Assembly: GCA_905182455.1 (NCBI GenBank)
Contig: CAJJBJ010000009.1
Location: forward strand, 1 to 64,000
Direction: 5' to 3'
DNA from: an uncultured Planktomarina sp.
Lineage (GTDB): Bacteria > Pseudomonadota > Alphaproteobacteria > Rhodobacterales > Rhodobacteraceae
DNA: 64,000 nucleotides
The notes beneath the pieces are model-generated. The model did not search any database. It was not told the origin of the DNA and saw only the letters and a program-made list of their open reading frames with translations. Shown piece after piece: positions 10,390 to 20,703 of this stretch (positions are counted from its first letter, which is position 1; each line of letters begins with the position of its first letter). The position numbers were made by a program, and so were the translations under genes.

Positions 10390-11718
10390 TCATGCCAAAG
10401 CATTTTCCGCCGCCGCCCCAAGCCGGAGCAGGTGATGCTCTTGCATCGGTGGGCAAACCAGCATCAATCCACAAGACGGAACTCCTGTCGGCAAGGTCAA
10501 AGCGCAGGCGCCCATCAAGTTCCCAATGCGCGTGTTTCTCAACGCCAAGAGGTTTTCATTAACATAATAGTCGTGATCTTGGTCCAGCCGCTCGACATTA
10601 GGCGGCAAGATCGGCGAACTGGGCATCAGCACTGCATCATAGCCCACCGTCTCCGCGTAATAGGCTTCACGCAGTCGATCTAATTCCAGCCAAGCGGCCA
10701 CATAATCCGCCGCTGAAACCTGCGCACCGCTGCGAAATCGCAAAAGAATTTCAGAAAACATTGCGTCAGGATTGGCCTCGATCTGATCCTTCCAAGTCCC
10801 ATAAGCCTCTGAGGCAAACAACACCCCTGACAGCGCCAAGGCGGCCTGTGCTTCTGGAATTTTCACCCGTTCCACCACAGCCCCCATCCGGCGCAAACGA
10901 TCCACTGCAGTGTTGAAGGCAACCAAAGGTGCCTCGCGGATATCGTCAAAAGCGGATGTGTCACAAATGGCAAACCTGCGGCCTTCCAAAGTGGCATTGG
11001 TGAGATCCACCGGCTTACTGCCCTCCAGAGCGGCCAGCGCAAGGGCTGCATCCTCCACCGATCGGCACAGCGGTCCCACCGTATCAAACCGCGCACAGAG
11101 CGGCAAAACGCCCTGCAATGAAATCCGCCCACTGGTTGTTTTCAACCCCACCAAATCATTCCACGCCGCTGGAATCCGCACCGATCCACCCGTATCTGAG
11201 CCAATTGCCAAGGGAGCTAAACCAAAGGCCACAGAGGCCGCAGCCCCCGAAGATGACCCGCCGGAAACCGCCATATGATCATTCACACAGGGTGGCGTGG
11301 CGGTGCAGGGGTTGTGGCCAAGGCCAGAAAACGCCAGCTCCGACATATGGGTTTTCCCAAGACACACCAAACCTAAAGCTGTGGCCGTGCGCAACACTTC
11401 GCAATCCGCATCCGGCACACGGTCTTTGAGCAAAAGGCTGCCCGCCTCGGTGGCAATTCCAGCGCTGTCAAAAAGATCTTTCCAGGATACAGGCACCCCA
11501 TCGAGAGCCGATTTACGCAGCCCGAGCTTGGCGCGCTCCGCGGAGGCTGCCGCCTCAGTCAAGGCGCGTTCATGGGTTACAACCGTATAAATGCGATCTG
11601 CAAAAGGATGCGCATCAATCGCGTCCAGATAGGTTTTCGCCAAAGCCACAGGATCAATGTCACCCTTACCAATTGCGCGGCCCAAAGCTGCGGCGCTCAT
11701 CGTCAACCATCTTTGCAT
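10390..11718 (-). CDS. Amidase-signature hydrolase
   Basis: Amidase of 442 residues with the Ser-cisSer-Lys triad of the family: Lys in VPVSWKDLFDSAG, cis-Ser in SGGSSSGAAASVA and the nucleophile in GSDTGGSVRIPAAW. It hydrolyses an amide bond in an unknown small substrate; GatA-type activity is unlikely because gatB and gatC are not adjacent. It is on the same strand as the aminotransferase, 65 bases away, and divergent from ubiH. Confidence 0.83.
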   Translation of the reverse strand: MQRWLTMSAAALGRAIGKGDIDPVALAKTYLDAIDAHPFADRIYTVVTHERALTEAAASAERAKLGLRKSALDGVPVSWKDLFDSAGIATEAGSLLLKDRVPDADCEVLRTATALGLVCLGKTHMSELAFSGLGHNPCTATPPCVNDHMAVSGGSSSGAAASVAFGLAPLAIGSDTGGSVRIPAAWNDLVGLKTTSGRISLQGVLPLCARFDTVGPLCRSVEDAALALAALEGSKPVDLTNATLEGRRFAICDTSAFDDIREAPLVAFNTAVDRLRRMGAVVERVKIPEAQAALALSGVLFASEAYGTWKDQIEANPDAMFSEILLRFRSGAQVSAADYVAAWLELDRLREAYYAETVGYDAVLMPSSPILPPNVERLDQDHDYYVNENLLALRNTRIGNLMGACALTLPTGVPSCGLMLVCPPMQEHHLLRLGAAAENALA

Positions 11719-11799
11719 AGGTCATCCTCCTGATTTGCCCCCACGCTAACGATGTCGCACCCCCTCGACAATATCCCTTTGCTGCCCCATGTCTTGATT

Positions 11800-13017
11800 A
11801 TGGTTTATGACGTTATCATTGCGGGCGGCGGGCTCAATGGGATCACCCTGGCCTTGGCGCTGGACAGTGCTGGAATTCGCGCCGCTGTGATTGACAAACA
11901 TGCGCCAGCCGCTGCTCTGAAAAATGGCTTTGACGGCCGATCCTATGCATTAGCCGCAGCGAGCCAAAAAATGCTTGAGGTTCTGGGCCTATGGGACGAG
12001 CTGGCGGATAATGCAGAGCCCATGTTGGAAATCAAAGTCAGTGATGGCTTTGTGGGAGAAACCCCGTCGCCCTTTGTTATGGAGTTTGGACAGGAAGATT
12101 TCAGGCAAGGCCCCATGGGATATATGATTGAAGATCGGCATTTGCGTGCGGCTTTGCACAATGCTCTGAAGCGCTCTTCTGTGGTCACCATGTCGGACTG
12201 CGAAATCTTAACGCAAACCATCCACCCCACACATGCCGCAGTGGCAATGATCTCAGGCACCACCTTGACCGCAGCACTCTTAGTCGGAGCGGATGGACGC
12301 AACTCATCTATAGCCAAGGCCGCCGGATTAACCCGTGCGGGTTGGGATTACGGGCAATCCTCTTTGGTCTGTGCCATAGCACATGATAGGCCGCACAATG
12401 GTATTGCGCACCAATATTTCATGCCATCTGGTCCATTGGCAATCCTGCCCTTAACCCAAAATCGTAGTGGCATTGTCTGGACCGAGAAAACCGAAACGGC
12501 GCAGAACATTCACGCGCTGAATGATGTGGATTATCTGGATGTCTTGCGCCCAAGATTTGGCACGTTTTTGGGCGACATCTCTCTGGCCGGTGACAGATAT
12601 ATCTACCCTCTGTCTCTCTCAACCACCCACAGAATGATCGCATCACGGGTGGCTTTGGTGGGGGATGCGGCCCATGCGGTGCACCCTATCGCAGGCCAAG
12701 GCCTCAATTCAGGGTTCAAAGATGTGGCCGCCTTAGCACAAGTACTATGTGACACAAAACGCAGGGGTCAAGATCTGGGAATTCATACCTCGCTTGAAGA
12801 ATATCAACGCTGGCGCGGCTTCGACAACGCTTTGCTGTGCACCGCCACCAATACTTTCAACCGCCTCTTCTCGAACGACAACCCGGTCATGCGCGGCTTG
12901 AGAGATTTGGGCTTGGGCTTGGTCAATAATACGCCCGCGTTGCGCCAGGCATTTGTAGCCAATGCTGCCGGAGCGGCCGGTGATGTACCAAAACTGTTAC
13001 GTGGAGAGCCGCTTTAA
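11800..13017 (+). CDS. UbiH/UbiF-family ubiquinone-biosynthesis hydroxylase
   Basis: FAD-dependent monooxygenase of ~405 residues that hydroxylates the ring of a ubiquinone precursor. It shows the Rossmann motif IIAGGGLNGITLALAL, the DG motif LLVGADGRNS and the second FAD motif GDAAHAVHPIAGQGLN. The ATG at 11800 places the Rossmann motif right at the N-terminus; an upstream ATG at 11752 would add 16 residues without similarity. Which ring position it attacks cannot be said. Confidence 0.87.
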   Translation: MVYDVIIAGGGLNGITLALALDSAGIRAAVIDKHAPAAALKNGFDGRSYALAAASQKMLEVLGLWDELADNAEPMLEIKVSDGFVGETPSPFVMEFGQEDFRQGPMGYMIEDRHLRAALHNALKRSSVVTMSDCEILTQTIHPTHAAVAMISGTTLTAALLVGADGRNSSIAKAAGLTRAGWDYGQSSLVCAIAHDRPHNGIAHQYFMPSGPLAILPLTQNRSGIVWTEKTETAQNIHALNDVDYLDVLRPRFGTFLGDISLAGDRYIYPLSLSTTHRMIASRVALVGDAAHAVHPIAGQGLNSGFKDVAALAQVLCDTKRRGQDLGIHTSLEEYQRWRGFDNALLCTATNTFNRLFSNDNPVMRGLRDLGLGLVNNTPALRQAFVANAAGAAGDVPKLLRGEPL

Positions 13018-13020
13018 AGC

Positions 13021-13194
13021 TCAATCAATCTCGCGGGCTTCACTGACCAACATAATCGGAATGCCATTGCGAATTGGATAGGCTAAATGCGCCGATTTTG
13101 AGATCAATTCCTGTTGTTTGGCGTCATATTTCAAAGGCGCGCCAGTCTGCGGGCAGATCAAAGCCTCTAGCATTTTTCCATCGATATCACTCAT
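13021..13194 (-). CDS. Trm112-family protein
   Basis: Small protein of 57 residues with the Trm112/YcaR pattern: [20 protein letters not shown] and [16 protein letters not shown]. Only one of the usual zinc-binding cysteine pairs remains (CPQTG), as in many proteobacterial members. In yeast the relatives activate methyltransferases; the bacterial role is less clear. Its ATG overlaps the stop of the Lon-N protein upstream (ATGA), so the pair is translationally coupled. Confidence 0.85.
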   Translation of the reverse strand: MSDIDGKMLEALICPQTGAPLKYDAKQQELISKSAHLAYPIRNGIPIMLVSEAREID

Positions 13195-13832
13195 TGTAGA
13201 AAGTCCTCATCAGCCCCACCGCGCAGGGCGAATTCTATTAATGTTGTCAGAGTTTCGCGACGTGTGCTCAGGCTTGGCGCTTCAAGCAAAGCTTGTTTGT
13301 CTTCCGGCTCAAACGGGCAGAGCATCGACAAAGAATTGATCAACAACTCATCATCTGCCTCCTGCATCGTTTCCCAATCCGTCGAAAGCTGTCGATCATC
13401 AAAATACCGCTTCAGAGCCGCCATAAACACCGAACGTTCAAAGCTGTCATCGCGTTCGGCCTTACCTAAGTCACGCTCAAACCCGTCCCATGTCACGTGA
13501 CAGCGGCGATAGGGGGCAAAGCCCTCAACCTCTTCTTTGATGCGAAATCGGCTCATCCCAGAAAGCGTGACCATGTAGCGGCCATCTTCGGTTTCAGAGA
13601 ATTGGTTTAAACGCCCCACGCAGCCAATGGAATGCAGCTTTGTCTCACCGCCACGCGATTGATAAGGCTGCACCATACCAATGAAACGGCTAGAGGTTTT
13701 CATGCAATCTTCAATCATGCTGAGATAACGTGGTTCGAAAATGTGCAAAGGCAGCTTAGCCCGCGGCAACAAAAGTGCTCCCGGCAAAGGGAACACGGGG
13801 ATCACATCGGGTATATCATATCTGATTTTCAT
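13191..13832 (-). CDS. Lon N-terminal-domain (LON substrate-binding) protein
   Basis: Protein of 213 residues consisting of a stand-alone LON substrate-binding domain, with [20 protein letters not shown] and the next [10 protein letters not shown] near the N-terminus. No ATPase or protease part follows. The family is widespread and its function is not well established. It is coupled to Trm112 by a 4-base overlap and lies downstream of the thioredoxin-TPR gene, a usual Roseobacter order. Confidence 0.85.
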   Translation of the reverse strand: MKIRYDIPDVIPVFPLPGALLLPRAKLPLHIFEPRYLSMIEDCMKTSSRFIGMVQPYQSRGGETKLHSIGCVGRLNQFSETEDGRYMVTLSGMSRFRIKEEVEGFAPYRRCHVTWDGFERDLGKAERDDSFERSVFMAALKRYFDDRQLSTDWETMQEADDELLINSLSMLCPFEPEDKQALLEAPSLSTRRETLTTLIEFALRGGADEDFLQ

Positions 13833-13858
13833 GACTCTAAACTAGCTCGGCTGCTGGA

Positions 13859-14782
13859 TCATGCAAATATTAATGACGATAATTTGCGGCGACCATTTAA
13901 AACAACTGGATCATTTGCAGGCAGCGCGTCAAACACGGTGAACAACTGCGCTTTGGCCGCGCCATCATTCCAGTCACGGTCCCTACGAAACAGTTCCAAC
14001 AATTGTTCAACGGCCGCCTCTGCGTCACCGCCAGCGTGCAGCGCCGTTGCTAGCTCAAGCCGCGCCTGATGATTGTCAGCATCAGCATCCACTGCGGCCT
14101 TAAGCTCATCCAACGGGCCCGCGTTTGCAGCTTGCTTGGCCAATTCCAATTGTGCGTGCACGGATTCCAACTCAGGTGCTTGGCTGATCTCTGCCGGTGC
14201 GCCGTTCAAAATCGCCTCAGCTTGCTCCAAATCATTCAAAGCCAAATGGGACTGTACCAAGCCCGCATAGGCCCCCACGTTCGCGGGCTCTTCTTCGAGA
14301 ACAGCCGCAAAGGTTTGCGCCGCATCTTCGGCCGCGCCTTCGGCCAGCATTTCTTGAGCGGCAATCACCGCATCGGCCAAGCCACCGTCTTCCACACCAC
14401 CACCACCCATGGCGGCAACACGGTCGACAAAAGCTTGAATTTCAGAACCCGGCACCGCGCCTTGGAACCCATCAACTGGCTTGCCTTCCCAGAAGGCATA
14501 AACAGTTGGGATGGTTTGAATTTGCAATTGACCCGCAATGCCTTGGTTTTGATCAACGTTCACCTTAACCATCTTCACAGCACCACCGGCGGCGGTGACA
14601 GCTGCTTCCAATGCAGGGCCGAGGGTCTTGCACGGGCCACACCATGGCGCCCAGAAATCGACGATCACAGGCACAGTTTGGGACATCTCAATAACGTCCT
14701 GCATAAAGCTTTGCTCCGTTCCGTCTTTAATCAAATCGTCAGATGCCGGCGCTGCGGCGGGAGCGGTGTTGAGTTCCAACAT
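13859..14782 (-). CDS. Thioredoxin-like protein with TPR tail (CnoX/YbbN-like)
   Basis: Protein of 307 residues. A thioredoxin domain (residues ~20-120) carries FWAPWCGPCK, and a TPR-like alpha-helical tail follows (ALNDLEQAEAILNGAP, HQARLELATALHAGGDAEAA). The architecture is that of YbbN/CnoX, a holdase that protects proteins against oxidation; here the CGPC site is intact, so redox activity is possible. The start is a clear ATG preceded by AAGGAAAT. Confidence 0.87.
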   Translation of the reverse strand: MLELNTAPAAAPASDDLIKDGTEQSFMQDVIEMSQTVPVIVDFWAPWCGPCKTLGPALEAAVTAAGGAVKMVKVNVDQNQGIAGQLQIQTIPTVYAFWEGKPVDGFQGAVPGSEIQAFVDRVAAMGGGGVEDGGLADAVIAAQEMLAEGAAEDAAQTFAAVLEEEPANVGAYAGLVQSHLALNDLEQAEAILNGAPAEISQAPELESVHAQLELAKQAANAGPLDELKAAVDADADNHQARLELATALHAGGDAEAAVEQLLELFRRDRDWNDGAAKAQLFTVFDALPANDPVVLNGRRKLSSLIFA

Positions 14783-14844
14783 GGATAATTTCCTTATATG
14801 TTACGCTCTATATGAGCGCCGCTATCGTTTTTGCCAAGGGGCAG

Positions 14845-15633
14845 TTAGAGATCAAAGCTGGCAAGGACCGGTGCGTGATCAGAGGGCTTTTCCCATCCCC
14901 GCACGGCGCGCAAGACGCGGCTGGAATGCGCAGAAGCGGCAATATCTGAGGTGGCCCAAACGTGGTCTAAGCGGCGGCCCTTATCGGCATCGTCCCAATC
15001 TTTGGCGCGATAAGACCACCAGCTATACAACAAACCTTCAGGAATATCTTGTCGGGTAACATCCACCCAATCGCCAGCAGCCATCACATCATTGAAGTGC
15101 TCAACCTCAATCGGGGTATGGCTCACAATTTTTAAGAGCTTCTTATGGTCCCAAACATCATCTTCACGCGGTGCAATGTTCAAATCACCCACCAAAATAG
15201 CCCGCTGGGGTTTGTCAGCTCTAAAGATGTCACGCAGTTCGGTGAGGTAGTCGAGTTTATGACCAAACTTCTCATTCTTCTCTCGGTCCGGCACATCGCC
15301 ACCGGCGGGCACATAATGATTGTGAATGGTTACCCCATTTGGGAGCGTTGCTGCCACATGCCGCGCATGACCAAGGTTGGCGAGATCCAACCCGCCTGCA
15401 TCCTGCAAAGGCAGCTTGGATAAGATCGCAACGCCATTATACCCCTTTTGCCCACGTGCCACCATATGAGTATAGCCCAACGCGGCGAAGCCTTCCGTAG
15501 GAATAAGATCAACCGGGCTTTTGCATTCTTGCAGGCACAATACATCAGGAGCTTCATCGCGCAGCAATTGCAGAACAATAGGTTCGCGCAGCCGCACTGA
15601 GTTGATGTTCCATGTGGCGAGGGTAAAGGTCAT
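14845..15633 (-). CDS. xthA: Exodeoxyribonuclease III
   Basis: AP endonuclease/3'-exonuclease of 262 residues for base-excision repair. Motifs: ATWNINSVRLR at the start, VLCLQECKS (metal-binding Glu), HYVPAGGDVPD, VGDLNIAPREDDVWD and the C-terminal KPSDHAPVLASFDL with the catalytic His. The ATG at 15633 fits the family N-terminus; the open frame upstream of it has no similarity and overlaps rnhB on the other strand. Confidence 0.92.
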   Translation of the reverse strand: MTFTLATWNINSVRLREPIVLQLLRDEAPDVLCLQECKSPVDLIPTEGFAALGYTHMVARGQKGYNGVAILSKLPLQDAGGLDLANLGHARHVAATLPNGVTIHNHYVPAGGDVPDREKNEKFGHKLDYLTELRDIFRADKPQRAILVGDLNIAPREDDVWDHKKLLKIVSHTPIEVEHFNDVMAAGDWVDVTRQDIPEGLLYSWWSYRAKDWDDADKGRRLDHVWATSDIAASAHSSRVLRAVRGWEKPSDHAPVLASFDL

Positions 15634-15757
15634 GAAGTCGGCTCCGCTAAGTTCTAATCCTGACCACCTATAGAGCATGGTGCGCCGCAACCAACCCGTT
15701 TTGATGAAATCATTTCGATGGTGACACGCCAAGGGCATTAAAGGTATCACTAGAACT

Positions 15758-16393
15758 ATGGCAAATTTACCAACATTTGAGTTTGAACAAGCACTCCATG
15801 CGCAGGGCAGCCGCCATATAGCCGGTGTCGATGAAGTGGGCCGTGGCCCTTTGGCCGGTCCTGTTTTTGCAGCGGCCGTGATCTTGGACCCCAAGCATAT
15901 CCCCGCCGGGTTGAATGACAGCAAAAAACTCTCCGCAAAAAAACGCGATTTGCTGCTTGAGGCCATCATGGAGCATGCCGATGTATCCATTTCCAGCGCG
16001 TCCGAACGCGAGATTGAACAAATCAACATTTTGCGCGCGTCACATTTGGCCATGGTGCGCGCTGTGCAGGGCTTGCGACAGTGCCCGGATCATGTGCTGG
16101 TGGATGGCAATTTGATCCCGCGAGATTTGAACATTCCAGCCACCGCAGTGATCAAAGGAGACTCGCGTTCGGTGTCGATTGCGGCGGCTTCAATTGTGGC
16201 AAAAATCAGGCGTGATTTGGTCATGTGTGATTTAGGGCAACAGTTTCCCGGATATGGGTGGGAAAAAAACGCCGGATATCCGACGACACAGCACCTAAAA
16301 GCACTCCAAGATTTGGGGGTGACTCCTCACCATAGACGTACCTTCAAACCGATACACAATATCTTGTATCAAGCAAAAAAATTAAGCGGCTGA
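15758..16393 (+). CDS. rnhB: Ribonuclease HII
   Basis: Removes RNA from RNA-DNA hybrids and single ribonucleotides from DNA. The 211-residue protein has the metal-binding DEVGRGPLAGP, DSKKLSAKKRD, VDGNLIP and SIAAASIVAKIRRD. A family tail segment FPGYGWEKNAGYPT is also present. It is divergent from xthA and lies upstream of ccrM on the same strand, a neighbourhood common in alphaproteobacteria. Confidence 0.93.
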   Translation: MANLPTFEFEQALHAQGSRHIAGVDEVGRGPLAGPVFAAAVILDPKHIPAGLNDSKKLSAKKRDLLLEAIMEHADVSISSASEREIEQINILRASHLAMVRAVQGLRQCPDHVLVDGNLIPRDLNIPATAVIKGDSRSVSIAAASIVAKIRRDLVMCDLGQQFPGYGWEKNAGYPTTQHLKALQDLGVTPHHRRTFKPIHNILYQAKKLSG

Positions 16394-16414
16394 TTAGAAA
16401 AAGAAATTGACGGC

Positions 16415-17597
<1,183 letters not shown>

Positions 17598-17660
17598 GGC
17601 CTTCTATCAAAAATTAAGTTACCGCCTGTGCTTGCGTCTGTTTGCGAAGCGCCACCTTAT

Positions 17661-17689
17661 GCCCCGCCCTTTGTGGTGGGGCTTTTTTT
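17661..17689 (+). terminator. Rho-independent terminator of ccrM
   Basis: GCCCCGCC and GGTGGGGC (8-bp stem with one G-U pair, 6-base loop) followed by seven T residues, 64 bases after the ccrM stop. Confidence 0.85.
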
Positions 17690-18350
17690 ATTCAACGGGG
17701 TCTTGGGTTTTGTGCCTTATTACAGTGCATCCAATCCGCGATTTCGTGGCAATACATCTTCCGCCAGCGCCGCTCTTTTGGGAAGAACCTAAAAAGCTTT
17801 CATTATATCGCGCCGTCACCGGATCTCGCAGCGTGCCAATATAGCGGTGATGCCCCCTGCAAAAATGTGAATACAGCACCATAGCCAGCAAGATATCGGC
17901 AATCCATCGCTCAACCCGTGGCTTTTGATGTATCATCTCATGGCTGTAATTGATGCCAATCGTGCCGGCGACAACCCCAACACCCACAAACAAACCTGCT
18001 CCCAGATGCCCAGACAAGCTGACATAAAGCAAAACACCAAAGACCGTAACAAACTGAACCGGCGCCCACAGAAGCGTGGTTAATCGGTATGAGTCCCAGC
18101 TCCATTTCGTCAGTCGCTGGTTCCTCATTAGCAACCTTAAGCCCCAACACTGCATCCATGAGAGGGAACAAATACTAGGTCAAAACTAGCAAAAGCAAAA
18201 CACATAAGCCGCCCCACATAGCGCTGAGCCAGACCGCAGGAATGAGCGCATATGACAGCCAAAATGGCAGGACTTTCTGCCAATCATTGAGCTTAAAAGC
18301 AGGGCACAAAACGCTCAAGGACAAATCCTTTAGCAATTCGTTTTCATGCA
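17690..18350 (-). pseudogene. alkB: Alkane 1-monooxygenase (AlkB) relic
   Basis: Decayed membrane di-iron hydroxylase. Recognisable AlkB stretches occur in order: LPFWLSYALIPAVWLSAMWG, YLFPLMDAVLGL, LLWAPVQFVTVFG, GTIGINYSHEMIHQKPRVER, DILLAMVLYSHF and RDPVTARYNESF. The lesions are independent: an in-frame TAG near 18178, a frameshift near 18100, loss of about six residues in the second histidine box (the family EHLLVHHRY is reduced to GHHRY), and loss of the entire C-terminal half including the third histidine box. It cannot be active. The remainder lies between the ccrM terminator and mutY. Confidence 0.85.
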
Positions 18351-18384
18351 ATGTATCGCCTTAGATAAATCGTGCCGACCTCAG

Positions 18385-19431
18385 CTATTGGAGCTCGGCA
18401 GCGATGCTCCAAACCTTGCGCATCACTGTGGGAAGATCCATCGGCCGGAAATCAGATTTTTTGGTAAAATGGCGGTTGCTGCTATCTTGCGGCACAGATG
18501 CCACCATCACACGTAACTGCAAATGAAAATGCGTGAACGTGTGGCGCACCGCCTCTGATGCCTCGACCCAATCGGCATGAAAGGGTGGTGTCAGCTCTGG
18601 GGCCACTTCGGTCCAATCACTGCCGGGCCAGCCCAGCATGCCACCAAGTAAACCGCGATCTGGACGTTGTTCCAATAAGACCGCCCCATCTGTACGGCAG
18701 GCCACAAAAGCGATCCCGAGCCGCGTTGGTTTCTTGGCCTTGGGCAATTTCTTCGGCAGCTCAGCCGCCGTGCCGCGCACCTGCGCCAAACAACAGCCTC
18801 GCCATGGGCAAAGATCACAGCTTGGCGATTTGGGCGTGCACACCGTAGCTCCAAGGTCCATCACGGCCTGTGCATAATCGCCCGAGCGTTTGCGCGGCGT
18901 CAGTCCTTCAGCCAAATAGATCAAGGGCACTTTAGCAGTGGGCAGAGGGATATGCACATCAAACAGCCGCGCCATAACACGCTCAACATTGCCATCCACG
19001 ACAGTCTCAGGTTGATCAAAAGCAATCGATGCCAAGGCCGCACTGGTGTAAGGTCCAATGCCCGGCAGGCTTTGCAACTGGACACGATTGGGTGGAAAAT
19101 GCCCCTCAAATTCAGCCACCACAGCGCGCGCGCATTTCAGCAGATTACGGGCGCGGGCATAATACCCAAGTCCGGCCCAAGCGGCCATCACATCCGCATC
19201 ATCCGCCGCAGCCAAATCAAAAACTGTTGGCCACAATGCAGTGAACTTCAAAAAATAAGCCTTAACGGCCGCGACGGTTGTTTGCTGCAACATAATTTCA
19301 GACAGCCAAATGCGGTAAGGGTCTGGTATTTGACCCAACTTTCGATCCACAGGCGCCACGCGCCACGGTAAAACTCGAGCATTGGCATCATACCAAGCCA
19401 AAAGTGCCTTAGAATTGGGGTGATCACGCAA
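18385..19431 (-). CDS. mutY: A/G-specific adenine glycosylase MutY
   Basis: Removes adenine mispaired with 8-oxoguanine. The 348-residue protein has IMLQQTTVAAVKAYF, the helix-hairpin-helix LPGIGPYTSAALAS followed by VVDGNVERV (catalytic Asp), and the four-cysteine iron-sulfur cluster in CTPKSPSCDLCPWRGCC. The C-terminal NUDIX-like domain ends with the FTHFHLQLRV that contacts 8-oxoG. Full length and intact. Confidence 0.93.
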   Translation of the reverse strand: MRDHPNSKALLAWYDANARVLPWRVAPVDRKLGQIPDPYRIWLSEIMLQQTTVAAVKAYFLKFTALWPTVFDLAAADDADVMAAWAGLGYYARARNLLKCARAVVAEFEGHFPPNRVQLQSLPGIGPYTSAALASIAFDQPETVVDGNVERVMARLFDVHIPLPTAKVPLIYLAEGLTPRKRSGDYAQAVMDLGATVCTPKSPSCDLCPWRGCCLAQVRGTAAELPKKLPKAKKPTRLGIAFVACRTDGAVLLEQRPDRGLLGGMLGWPGSDWTEVAPELTPPFHADWVEASEAVRHTFTHFHLQLRVMVASVPQDSSNRHFTKKSDFRPMDLPTVMRKVWSIAAELQ

Positions 19432-19516
19432 AGGTTGAGGTACTTTCTGTAAAAGAGGTGGCGTTGCGCCGTGCTTAGGGTAAAATAGGGTAAATCAGGA
19501 AGAGTCAGTAAAATCG

Positions 19517-20038
19517 ATGCAAAAAACTGCGGGATCATACGAAAAACGCCGAGCAGGATTTCGGCGCACCTCGATATTAGTCGAGCAAAAGCTGCGCGCC
19601 GCCGGGGAATCGCGTGGATTCGCAATCACGCGCCTGCTGACTCACTGGAGCGAGATTGTGGGCGCACAGGTCGCACAAATTTGTACACCAGTCAAAGTAA
19701 GCTATGCACAGAAGGGGTTTGGTGCCACTTTGGTGATCCTCACAACCGGTGCACAGGCCCAAATGCTTGAAATGCAACTGCCGCAACTGCGTGAAAAGGT
19801 GAACGCCTGCTACGGCTACAACGCAATTTCGCGCATTCGGATCACGCAAACCGCCCCAGTTGGGTTTTCTGATGGTAAAGCACGGTTCAACACAGCTCCC
19901 AAACGCACCTTCCCAGAGCCTTGCCCAGAAACAGCGGCTAAGGCATCGGCAATTGCCTGCGATATAAAAGACGAAGGCCTCAGAGCAGCGCTCGCCGCTT
20001 TCGGTGAAAACATTATAAAACATGAAAAGAGATCTTAA
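19517..20038 (+). CDS. DUF721 (DciA-like) protein
   Basis: Protein of 173 residues; residues ~20-110 match DUF721 (LLTHWSEIVGAQVAQICTP and the next VKVSYAQKGFGATLVILT). DciA-type members load the replicative helicase in bacteria lacking DnaC, but this shorter alphaproteobacterial form has not been shown here to do so. It is divergent from mutY, 85 bases apart, and immediately upstream of a DsbA-like gene. Confidence 0.8.
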   Translation: MQKTAGSYEKRRAGFRRTSILVEQKLRAAGESRGFAITRLLTHWSEIVGAQVAQICTPVKVSYAQKGFGATLVILTTGAQAQMLEMQLPQLREKVNACYGYNAISRIRITQTAPVGFSDGKARFNTAPKRTFPEPCPETAAKASAIACDIKDEGLRAALAAFGENIIKHEKRS

Positions 20039-20039
20039 G

Positions 20040-20699
20040 ATGAAGAAGAATTATGTATTAGGCTTGGTATTTGTGGCAGCTCTCGGCCTTGGCGTCTATT
20101 TTGCCATGACGCCCAAATCCTCTAACCTGATGGGCCCCAGCTTTGGCGCGGCGAATGCAGCAGTGTCCGGCGAAGCTGACACGTCAGCTGTCGTTGATAT
20201 GGTCATGGGAGCTGAAGATGCTCCTATCACAATAATTGAATATGCGAGCTACACCTGCCCTCACTGCCGCTCGTTTCATCAAGGTGCTTTTCAAAACCTG
20301 AAGACCGATTACATCGACACCGGCAAGGTACGCTTTACCTATCGGGAAATTTACTTTGACCGTTATGGGCTTTGGGGCTCGATTATCGCACGCTGTGGCG
20401 GGCAGGATAAATTCTTTGCCATTTCAGATCTTCTATACACCAAGCAAAGCGAATGGACCAAAGGCAGCCCAGCAGAGATTGCCGACAATCTGCGCCGGAT
20501 CGGCATCACAGCAGGCTTGTCACAAGACGCAGTACAGGCCTGTTTCTCTGATGGTCAAAAAGCTCAGAATTTGGTGGCGTGGTATGAGGAAAACCGCGCT
20601 GCTGACGACATCAGCTCAACACCGTCTTTCGTGATCAACGGGATCAAATATGCCAATATGTCCTATGCGGAATTTCAAAAAATTCTAGACGCGCAATAG
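20040..20699 (+). CDS. DsbA-family periplasmic thiol-disulfide oxidoreductase
   Basis: Protein of 219 residues with an N-terminal membrane anchor or signal (YVLGLVFVAALGLGVYFAM) and a thioredoxin fold containing the active site YTCPHCRSFH, then the cis-Pro region SSTPSFVINGIKY. This BdbD/DsbA-like type occurs next to DUF721 in many Rhodobacterales. It probably oxidises cysteines of exported proteins. The ATG at 20040 is chosen; an ATG at 20022, inside the preceding gene, would add six residues. Confidence 0.87.
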   Translation: MKKNYVLGLVFVAALGLGVYFAMTPKSSNLMGPSFGAANAAVSGEADTSAVVDMVMGAEDAPITIIEYASYTCPHCRSFHQGAFQNLKTDYIDTGKVRFTYREIYFDRYGLWGSIIARCGGQDKFFAISDLLYTKQSEWTKGSPAEIADNLRRIGITAGLSQDAVQACFSDGQKAQNLVAWYEENRAADDISSTPSFVINGIKYANMSYAEFQKILDAQ

Positions 20700-20703
20700 G
20701 AAA

